Origin: Cricetomys ansorgei
Taxonomy: Eukaryota; Chordata; Mammalia; Rodentia; Nesomyidae
NCBI GenBank assembly: GCA_026225945.1
Contig: JAMJFZ010000696.1
Coordinates: forward strand, 558,001-622,000
Reading direction: 5' to 3'
DNA: 64,000 nucleotides
This document shows positions 56,108-64,000 of this stretch, one piece after another. The notes below the pieces were generated by a model. That model saw nothing but the letters and a program-made list of their open reading frames with translations. It searched no databases and was not told where the DNA came from. Position 1 is the first letter of the stretch; every line of letters begins with the position of its first letter. A program made the position numbers and the translations under genes.

Positions 56108-57129
56108 AGTACATTATATAATATTCTAAAAAGGATTGGAAATATAATCTAAAAATTACTCTTCAAAGAATCATAAAAAATAGAAAGGGTATTGAAGCCT
56201 TTTCAAGTCAGGGTAAAAGATGTATTTTCTATAGCAGAATGTTGAGCTAGCAATCTTTCAAACAGACTGTAATTACTAACCTAAACAGAACTTATTAACT
56301 TTGGTGTAAGTGAAAAAACAAACAAACAAAACAAAACTGAGTCTGTTTTTATCGTAGTTTTTGTTCATTTTGATATTGTATTTTTCTAGTTGTTACCTCT
56401 TTATGCTTGCAATATGCTGGTCCTTCTGTATCTTGATTTGTCAATTATGATCCAAGAATGTTGACCTCACCTACAAAGCACAAGGAAATTGGCGTACTTA
56501 TCCTACTTCTCACAGTCTCTTCTCTATTCATTGCTCAACTTTGTGCTAGTGATATTGAGGCCTTGTCAAGTTTTATAACACTTACATCATTTTATGCAAC
56601 CATTATTCTTGTAGGAATTTAGTCAGAGTTTTACATTTAAATGTGATATCTTCTCATTGGTCAATATATGTATTTTCCATTAATTTCTTAGTTATCTGAA
56701 TGCTGTTGTCTAGAAGTTCTTTAGGTTTCATTGGAACCATATTTCCCGCTTTCTTTTATGTGCAAAATACTCATTGAATGTCTTCATGATTGAATTACAC
56801 CTGTGGTATTGTTAAGTTTGGAGTTCATGTCCTCATTCTCTAAGGCTTTATAGGAATCAACTGCTATTCTGGGTGCTAGCACTGAATGGTGTTATCCAGC
56901 AATAGAGCCAACTTGGAAATTTCTCATATCATAGAGCACTTGGGTTTTATGGCATAGATTACCATGTAAATATACCTTTCATTTGTAAAGCCCACTTACT
57001 TTACACTATGTGGTCTTATAACAGATTTTATTAGTTCTTGGGTATGAAGTCTTCTGCAAAATAGGAAAGGAAAGAACATTTCCATGTTCCTTTTATTAAT
57101 CCACTATTACCGTGATAGAAAAACCAAAC
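56108..57129. other. Intron 9, no gene
   Basis: AT-rich; CAAACAAACAAAACAAAA-type low complexity near 56318-56336. Nothing else recognised. Confidence 0.4.
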
Positions 57130-57790
57130 AAAAAAAAAAAACAAACAAAAAAGAGGAAATTATGGACCAAAACTTCTGATGAACATTAATACAAAAAACT
57201 CTATAAAATACTTATATACATAATTAAAATAATATCAGAAAGATGATCTACCGTGTGAAGATAGGTTTCATCCCAGAGGTTCAGGGATGGTTCAAACCAT
57301 GTAAATCAGTAAGTATAATCTACCACATAAAGGACAGAAACAATATGATCTTATCACTATGTTCAGAAAAGACCTTTGACAGAAATACAACATCTACCAT
57401 AATCGAAGTTCTAAAAATTCTAGGGATACAAGGGACATATCTTAATACTGTATGGACAGTATACAGGAAGCCCCTACCCAACATCATCATAATGGAATAA
57501 AACATCAAATACTTTTCACTAAAATCCACTAAATAAGACAAGAATGTCCACTCTCCTTACTCTTGTTCAACACAGTTCTTAAAGTCTTAGCTAGAGCAAT
57601 AAGACAGGTGAAGGAGATCAAGGAAAAATAGGAAATGAAACTAGGAAATTCAAAGTATCTTTATTTGCAGATGATATAGTTTTATATATAAAAGTCCCCA
57701 AAGAGTACACCAGAAACTCCTACAGCTGATAAAAAATTCAACAAAATAACTATATACAAAATTAACATTTTCTTTAAAAACTATAAATTT
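57130..57790 (+). repeat. L1 LINE ORF2 reverse-transcriptase fragment, sense, broken
   Basis: After an A-rich stretch the sequence follows L1 ORF2: a segment at 57260-57310 (GGTTTCATCCCAGAGGTTCA, GGGATGGTTCAAACCATGTA), GAAAAGACCTTTGACAGAAA, then TCTCCTTACTCTTGTTCAAC. At 57661-57687 it encodes L-F-A-D-D-I-V-L-Y, the catalytic FADD block of non-LTR reverse transcriptases. In-frame stops and frame changes make it a dead copy; the 85-codon frame at 57243-57500 is one intact piece. Confidence 0.92.
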
Positions 57791-58054
57791 ATGGCCTTTA
57801 ACGTATAAGGAATACTTTAATATATAACAAATACTTTATTGATATCACAGATTTATTCTTTTCTCTTCCTAGTAGTACCAGTTATGTATACTACAGAAAT
57901 TTCTGTCATCTTCTGTGTTTACCCTTTATTCTCTAGTAATTTTTAACTCTTTATTCATTTTCATTTAATTTTGTTTACATTTTCTCAGTCTCTTGTCATT
58001 TTCAAGAATTCCTATTCACGTTCGTTTTGTGATATCTTCTTCAATCACTTATAC
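57791..58054. other. Intron 9, T-rich
   Basis: Nothing recognised. Confidence 0.4.
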
Positions 58055-58280
58055 ACTTTCCCATTTGAGACAAGGTCTCTCAGTGAATGAGAAGTTCACC
58101 AATATGGCTAGGTTTACTGGCCAGTGAGTCCTAATAATCCCTTTTCTATACATCCTCAGTGCTGGGATTACAAGTACTTGATTCTATCTCTGGCTTTTTA
58201 CATGGATTCTGGAGATTAAACTTGGGTCCTCATGCTTGCATAACAGCTAGTTCACTAACTATTCCCCCAGCCCTAGTTGT
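58055..58280 (-). repeat. B4-type SINE, antisense
   Basis: CATTTGAGACAAGGTCTCTC, CCTCAGTGCTGGGATTACAA, GAGATTAAACTTGGGTCCTC, CATGCTTGCATAACAGC and CCCCCAGCCC. Confidence 0.85.
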
Positions 58281-59304
58281 CTTACATTTATTTCATGGTC
58301 TTTCACAACTTGTTTTCATGACTTCCATGTTTCTCTTGTGAATCCCCCAACAATCTTTATTGCTCATCTTCTGCCCTCTTGTAGCACATTTTGCATTGGT
58401 TATTACTTTAAGTTGCAATAGAGAAATTCTTTACTACCTATTATGTGTGGAAACATCCTTTTAGGACGTGACTCAGAGGGTGATTAGGATTGGGGTGAGC
58501 ACTTGAGAGTGAGTTGTAGTCTTTATGATTGGAGCATCATTTTCTGCCTATATAAACTCTCATGGGTACTATTTCTTGTAAAGATTCTGCTTCTAAGTAG
58601 TAAGAGGTTTCCCCTGCTCACTGGAAAGTTCCCTCTCTCTCTCTCTCTCTCTCTGTGTTTGTGTGTGTGCACAGGCGCTTCCATGTGCTCATTTGGGATT
58701 ATATCCTTAATTTTCCATTCTTGACAATATGTAGGGATCAAACTTAGTTCTAGGATGTTATTATTACCAATATAAAACTGATTGTGTTTAAAGATAAGGT
58801 TCATTCGTTTCTCCTCTTGGGCTTTGCTAGCCACATGTTGAAAGTCTATTTTTGGCCAGAACCTTAAAGCAACAGACATTTTAAGTGTCTTCATTACTCT
58901 GATATGATTTTCATTGTGTTTTGGTATCAAAGTTATAAAATTCCAGTTTCAGAAAAGATGAAGCTTTAGGGCTTGGGATTATAATTCTGTGATAAAATGT
59001 TTGTCCATCTTAAATATTAAGGTCCTACATTTGAAGTTCATCACTACAAAAAGGGAAAATAAAATGAAACAAAACCCAAAAATGTTTTGTTGATTTTGGT
59101 TGGTTCTAAAGAGTAAAGATGCCCCAGGTCTGATAAGCAAAAAGTTTCCAAATGTATTGCTAAATAGATATTTTCAAAGAAATTAACTCAATAACTGATA
59201 CAGTTTAAGTTCATAAAGGACAAATCATGACAAACTGACCTCAAATAAAAGTTTAATGAACTGATAGAACAGGAAATGGCATAAGGTTTATCATAATATT
59301 TGAT
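58281..59304. other. Intron 9 with (CT)n(GT)n tract at 58632-58671
   Basis: The microsatellite consists of about 11 CT units followed by GT-rich sequence. Frames over it (Leu-Ser or Arg-Glu runs) are spurious. No other repeat named. Confidence 0.6.
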
Positions 59305-59528
59305 TAACTTTAAAAAATTCTTTTATTTTTATTTTATGATTATGATTGTTTTGCCTGTATGTATGTTAGTACACTAATGCATGCAGTGCCCCCCCAGAGG
59401 CCAGAAGAGAGCCTGCGATTCCCTATGATTGGATTTGTGAGCCACCACCATCTGGGTGCTGAGAACTGGACCTAGATCCTCTGCAAAAGCAGCAAGTCCT
59501 CTAACTGCTGGACCATCACTTCGTTCCC
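59305..59528 (-). repeat. B3-type SINE, antisense
   Basis: TTGTTTTGCCTGTATGTATG, CCCCAGAGGCCAGAAGAGAG, CCATCTGGGTGCTGAGAACT and CTCTAACTGCTGGACCATCA. Confidence 0.92.
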
Positions 59529-59933
59529 ATTGATTATCTTTCTATTATACCCCATGATGAATAGAAACACTTAGGTAGTACAATTAGGGTGATATAATGG
59601 GCTGACCAATTAAAGTTAAATATAATTCATTAATGGGCTGATATTGACCTGACCTGAACAGATGTTCCTATATTCATAGGATTCTCTTAACTCTAATCTC
59701 TCAAGATGTTGTTCTCTGAGAATCAAATGAAGAAATGCAAGGTAGAAGATTCAAATCCATAATGGTTTTTAGAATATGATTACTTTTTGAATTAAGAATC
59801 AGAAAAGATGTATGAAGTTTGAAATGACGATCTAAAATTAAGGGACTACCACTTAATAGAGCAAATATAAATTCAATATAAGAATTAGTTCTAGCACATG
59901 AAAGCTTAGAAAAAACTTGTTTCTGAACTAAGA

Positions 59934-59936
<3 letters not shown>
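59529..59936. other. Intron 9, no gene
   Basis: Nothing recognised. Confidence 0.4.

Positions 59937-59990
<54 letters not shown>
59937..59990. repeat. (AT)27 microsatellite
   Basis: Uninterrupted AT run of about 54 bp. Confidence 0.98.
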
Positions 59991-60000
<10 letters not shown>

Positions 60001-60004
60001 CTCC

Positions 60005-60125
60005 TCCTTTCTGGGATGGAATCTTGCTGTGTTGCCCAGGGTGACATTCAGTAAGTTATCCTATTACCTAAATCTCCAAAGTAGGTGGAATTTCTGGCGT
60101 ATCATTACACTCAGTTATGCAATCC
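60005..60125 (-). repeat. 7SL-derived SINE (B1/proto-B1 type), antisense, diverged
   Basis: GGAATCTTGCTGTGTTGCCC followed by AGGGTGACATTCAGTAAG and AATCTCCAAAGTAGGTGGAA: the layout of an antisense 7SL monomer. Confidence 0.6.
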
Positions 60126-60139
60126 TGCCTTTAAACTTT

Positions 60140-60545
60140 TCATTTCCTCCTTTCAACACACAGTTATACCTCCTATGACCTTTGAATAAGCCATTCCTAT
60201 CCAACCACAAGATGCTTTGCGATAACTATTCTCCCCTGAATTTTGCTTGTTCGGGTCTTTTAAGAGTTTGCTTTCTCTTATTCAGGTCTTGGATCACCTA
60301 ATTTTTCTATTTTAGCATTCACCGTCCTACTCTACACTGACCTGGCTTGTGTATCTCAACTCTAGTTCTCATTGCCTGACATTAGTGTATGCATTTGTTT
60401 GATTATATTGTCATTAGATGTTCCTTTCATTAGAATACAAACTTGAAGACAGAGACTATGTTTTACTGTTCACCGCTACATCACTAGCATGCACCAGAGA
60501 ATTTGCTACAGAATAGACTATTTTGAAATATAGTAATTCAATAGC
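60140..60545 (+). repeat. L2 LINE 3' part, sense
   Basis: AATACAAACTTGAAGACAGA, GACTATGTTTTACTGTTCAC and CGCTACATCACTAGCATGCA match the L2 end; the upstream part to about 60140 is weaker. Confidence 0.7.
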
Positions 60546-60829
60546 ATAAGTCTTTCAAAATCTGATTTCTCTAAATTTTTGTTTATTTATCAGTAAGTTA
60601 CAATAATGTACAATTATGGTCACTTATCAGTACCCATGGAATGTCACTTCAGTGAAAGTTAGATTTTAGGTTTTGTTTTTGCTGAAAAAAATCATAGCTA
60701 TTAACAGATTGATGAAGGTTAGAAGCTTATATACTTAAATTCTACTAGTCCGTCAATCAGTTTCTTCAGGCTGTCTCTATTTTGATATTCATTTTTATTT
60801 CCTATAAAATTGAATTTAAATATTTTTAA
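60546..60829. other. Intron 9, AT-rich
   Basis: Nothing recognised. Confidence 0.4.
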
Positions 60830-61043
60830 AGATTTATTTTATTTTTGATTGTGTGTGTGTATACACATATGTGTGTACTGCTGGTGGAGGCACTGCTTGT
60901 GTACTACAAAGGGTGTTGGAGTCCCTGGAGCTGGAGTTACAGGCAGTTGTAAACTAATTGCTTGATGTGAGTGCTGGGAACCGAACCTGAGTATTCTGCA
61001 AGCATTGTTAGCCTTCTTAGCCACTGAGCCGTATCTTTAGCCT
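60830..61043 (-). repeat. B3-type SINE, antisense
   Basis: GTGTGTACTGCTGGTGGAGG, GGTGTTGGAGTCCCTGGAGC, GATGTGAGTGCTGGGAACCG and CTTAGCCACTGAGCCGTATC. Confidence 0.92.
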
Positions 61044-61339
61044 CCTAACTTAAATTTAACTGTTTCTTTTACTGACTTTCTAAGGGATATAGAAATCACC
61101 ATGTGAAGTTTATTTCAACGTTTTGTACTTCTTTATTCTCCTCAAAACAGTGGTAATATCTGAATCTCTTCCATTCTTTCCTTCTAAGCTGTAATTTGAA
61201 CCTGGATAATCCCCTATGTGTACTCTAGATAACTCCAATTCTTTCAAGAAGCCTTCCTCTGTGTTTTCTCTCCATTCTGTAGGCTTAACTGATCTCTATA
61301 GGTTGATCTGCCTTCCTCCATCAATCATTCTTCACCTAA
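61044..61339. other. Intron 9; L2-like patch possible at 61140-61270
   Basis: CAAGAAGCCTTCCTCTGTGT recalls L2; weak. Confidence 0.35.
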
Positions 61340-61525
61340 TTTTTGAGACAGAGTCTCTCACCGAACCTAAAGGTCACCAATTCAATTGGACTGTCAGGGA
61401 CTCTATCAGCCTTCCCAGCACTAGATTTTCAGTCTTGTTTGTGTACTGCCATACCCAGTCTTCACATGGGTGTTAGGGGTATTAACTCAGGTCTCACTAA
61501 ACTATTTCCCCATCCCCAAATTGTC
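61340..61525 (-). repeat. B4-type SINE, antisense
   Basis: TTTTTGAGACAGAGTCTCTC, AGCCTTCCCAGCACTAGATT, GGGGTATTAACTCAGGTCTC and ACTATTTCCCCATCCCC. Confidence 0.75.
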
Positions 61526-61577
61526 TTTTGTTTTAATTAATTGTTGTAATTAAAAATCCCAGAGAAGCTTCCCAGTC

Positions 61578-62088
61578 CTGAAAGGTAGCTCCACTGCCTG
61601 CCAGCCAGCAGTGGGGGCTCCTGGTTGGAAGCCAAGCGGCTTTTTGGTTCTATGGTGTACCCATCCAGTCTTAGATTGGAGATCTGTGAGCTGACAAGAA
61701 CAAACAGGATTCTCAGGATCCAAGGGCAGAGAGCTTGAACTCGTTTAATGGGAGAAGGGCTTACATATTTTTAGCCAGAAAAATGGTCTCTGTATCCCAG
61801 GAACATCATTGGAAGCTCATGGGTTAGGACAGGCAGACCCACTTGCATATTGTGGTTATGGCTTGGGCTTAGGTATTTTCTGGGGACCAGAGGGATAGAC
61901 CTTATTTGGAAGGGTTTAGTTGCAACCAGATAAACAATTCTTCCAGAAGGAGGGGGTGATGTTTTGCTGTGGCTTGTGGTCTGCCTGCTACTGCAGAAGG
62001 GAGCGGCCAGGTTTCTGCCAGCTCCTCAGAATGAGAGCCTGGCTGTGAAATGCCCCCTTGACCCACTTAGTTGTGTGACAATCCCACA
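61578..62088 (-). mobile_element. Probable solo retroviral-type LTR, antisense
   Basis: About 510 bp markedly richer in G+C than the flanks. Read on the minus strand it starts TGTGGGATTGTCACACAACT and has an ATTAAA signal about 60% along (61743-61749 on +) followed by a C/T-rich final part, the order U3-R-U5 of an LTR. Ends are approximate: TG near 61579 and CA at 62088 on the + strand. No coding interior adjoins it. The ERVK class is a guess from size and layout; I do not recognise the family. Confidence 0.55.
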
Positions 62089-62229
62089 GTGAATCTTTTT
62101 TCTCTAAGTTCTATCTATGAGTTTTCTGAGGGCAAGGTCTTTGATTCATTATATGATATTTTCATATATAAATGTAATATGTAAAGTAGCTATCATAAGC
62201 AGTACGATAGGCAGAATTAGAGCAATGTG
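62089..62229. other. Intron 9, AT-rich
   Basis: Nothing recognised. Confidence 0.4.
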
Positions 62230-62613
62230 ATTCAATATATTATTTAAATAAATGCAGATGCATGATCTAGTTAGTTCACAATTCCAAGTTACAGCAAAGC
62301 ACTGCAGGGAAGTAAGGGGACAAGAACTTGAAGCCGCCAGTCACATTACAATCCACATCTGCAGTCAAGAGTAGAGAGAAATGAATGCATTCATTCCTAC
62401 TGCTCAGTACATTTCCTATTTTGTAATACAGCTTAGGAACAAAGCCTAGAGAATGGTGCCACCCAGTTTTATGGCAGATCTTCTCATATCAATTAACATA
62501 ATCAAGATAATCTCCCACAGATTGCCCATAGAGTAATCTGATATAGAAAGTATTTCATTGACACTGTCTTCCCAAGTGATTCCAGATTGTGCCAAGTTGA
62601 CAATAACTATTAC
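62230..62613 (-). repeat. MaLR-type LTR (MT/ORR1 group), antisense, diverged
   Basis: GAAGCCGCCAGTCACATTAC, TATGGCAGATCTTCTCATAT, AAGATAATCTCCCACAGATT and GTGCCAAGTTGACAATAACT follow the LTRs at 35085 and 35418. Confidence 0.65.
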
Positions 62614-62649
62614 ATATAGATGTATAAAATTTAAATTATGATAAAATTT

Positions 62650-62765
62650 GCTTTTTTTCTTTTCTATTAATTAAATTTGTTTTTTGACAATTTCATACAT
62701 GTATACAATGTGTTCTGATTATGGTCTCCCTCACTCTTTCTTACCTCCTTCCCGCCTATGTATTT
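62650..62765 (-). repeat. L1 LINE 3' terminus, antisense
   Basis: TTTTTTGACAATTTCATACA, then GGTCTCCCTCACTCTTTCTT and CCTCCTTCCC, the antisense L1 end. Confidence 0.75.
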
Positions 62766-63544
62766 TTTAAAACAATTAAATGTGCAATTCAATATTATTA
62801 AGCACACTCACAGTTAATCTCCATCTCACAATTAAAATTCTCCACTCATTAAAGGACAACTTCTCTGCATCCTGCTTTATGCTGCAATATTCACTTTCAT
62901 TTCCTTTTTGACAATGCAGGTAGAAATATAGTAGTGATTAAAATATGTCATGTTGTAAATGGTGAGAGAAACTAAAAGGTAATTAATTGTACCTTACTAT
63001 CTAAATAATCTGTGATTAAATTAACTGTTGCATCTCCTTACCTATTGAACATAAAGTGGATACAGAGGAAAAGAAAGTGTTGATTGTCCCAAGTTGTTGT
63101 TTCAAAGGCCCAGTCATAACCAGCTTATACGATGATTAAATGAAGACATGTAAAATCTTTGAGCAAAGTCAGGGGAATGTTTTCTTCCATTTCTTTCTTT
63201 TTTTAATTTGCTTGTTGTTTTTTGTCTACCCATGGAAGAAAGAAATTACTAAGCGAGCTAATAAGCAGGCAAACAAGTAAAGCACTATTTTATTTAATAG
63301 CAAAAGCATTTAGCAGCAGGACTCTATTCACACAATGACTTTGCTAATTATAAATGAGTCTCATGTAGTATTTAAGTTCCATACCCCTTCTGCTTGTAAC
63401 AATGTGACTACAATCCTCCAACAGGAAGAAAACTATTACTTTTGAAATGTCATATTAGTCAAACTGTTTATTTACTTAAATGAACACCCCTTGCACACTC
63501 TACCACCCCTCTCTCCCCAACACCCACCTCCTACTGAGAACGGT
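62766..63544. other. Intron 9, no gene
   Basis: AT-rich; nothing recognised. Confidence 0.4.
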
Positions 63545-63975
63545 ATAAGGGCTTTCAAGATTTGGCCTTTTCTATCTGCTCTTTCAATTCCTGCAACTTT
63601 GTTGCTGTCCTCTCTGTTCTTCAGCCACAGTAAACTCCATGTCATCCCCTAACCATGTTCTGGGCCTGTGCACTGGCCTTTGCTGCATCTGGTGACTCCT
63701 CAACTTTAATACCCAGACTGGGAACCTCACAGCATTCCTTGAGTTGCCTTCCCCAGACCTGTAGGCACACTGAAAGCACTTTACTGAAAACAGTTAGGAT
63801 TCAAGTTACACATGATGACCATCATGTGTTCACAGAGCTCTCTTCAACAATAGACTGTGAGCATCCAGGAGAAAGGAACTGAGGTCTAACTTCTAACCTT
63901 TCCATTTTACCCTAAATACCTAGAATATGTTTTGGCCCTATTGATATTCACTAAATGTTGTATAAAGGTGATTAT
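63545..63975 (+). repeat. L2 LINE 3' part, sense
   Basis: CTCTGTTCTTCAGCCACAGT, GCACTGGCCTTTGCTGCATC, TAGACTGTGAGCATCCAGGA and CACTAAATGTTGTATAAAGG follow L2 order. The 75-codon frame at 63655-63882 lies inside it and is not a gene. Confidence 0.7.
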
Positions 63976-64000
63976 TTGTATCAGGAAAGTAAATGGTTCT

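Overview
This window is mammalian genomic DNA, almost certainly from a muroid rodent (mouse, rat, hamster or vole group). It is AT-rich, is split by kilobase-scale introns, and carries B1, B2/B3 and B4 type SINEs, a rodent URR1-like DNA transposon and rodent L1 3' ends. These lie over older eutherian layers (MIR, L2, L1M, MLT1). I cannot name the species. I saw no rat-type ID tails and no very young mouse B2 or L1 copies.

The only gene I can support is the middle of a GABA-A receptor alpha-3 subunit gene (Gabra3, X-linked in mammals), on the + strand. Six consecutive internal coding exons are visible: 2184-2251 (68 bp), 12145-12365 (221 bp), 28456-28538 (83 bp), 41422-41565 (144 bp), 48864-49016 (153 bp) and 54845-55056 (212 bp). 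All have AG/GT borders and compatible phases, and they read through as one open frame of about 293 codons. By comparison with the family they correspond to exons 4-9 of ten. They run from the extracellular ligand-binding domain through the Cys-loop, TM1, TM2 and TM3 into the start of the cytoplasmic loop. The signal peptide exons lie upstream. The last exon (rest of the loop, TM4, 3'UTR) lies downstream of position 64000.

The most interesting functional element is at the 3' side. Exon 9 contains the ATA isoleucine codon of the known alpha-3 I/M A-to-I RNA editing site (edited adenosine at 54939). About 140 nt downstream, in intron 9, I can pair by eye a 132-nt imperfect hairpin (55078-55209). 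It fits the published intronic editing-inducer element of this transcript. Exon, edited codon and hairpin therefore form one ADAR recognition module.

The rest is intron. Introns 4 (9.9 kb), 5 (16.1 kb), 6 (12.9 kb), 7 (7.3 kb), 8 (5.8 kb) and the visible part of 9 (8.9 kb) are filled with transposon remains. Notable structures are two L1 copies with 5' inversions (1-830 and 7165-7760), an LTR inserted inside an old L1 (23488-23951 within 22560-25060), two adjacent related LTRs (35085-35786), a solo LTR of retroviral type (61578-62088), an L1 reverse-transcriptase fragment that still shows the FADD motif (57130-57790), and many (CA)n, (TC)n and (TA)n microsatellites. I found no second gene, tRNA, rRNA, CRISPR array or bacterial-type element. 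Other open frames are short and mostly lie in repeats.
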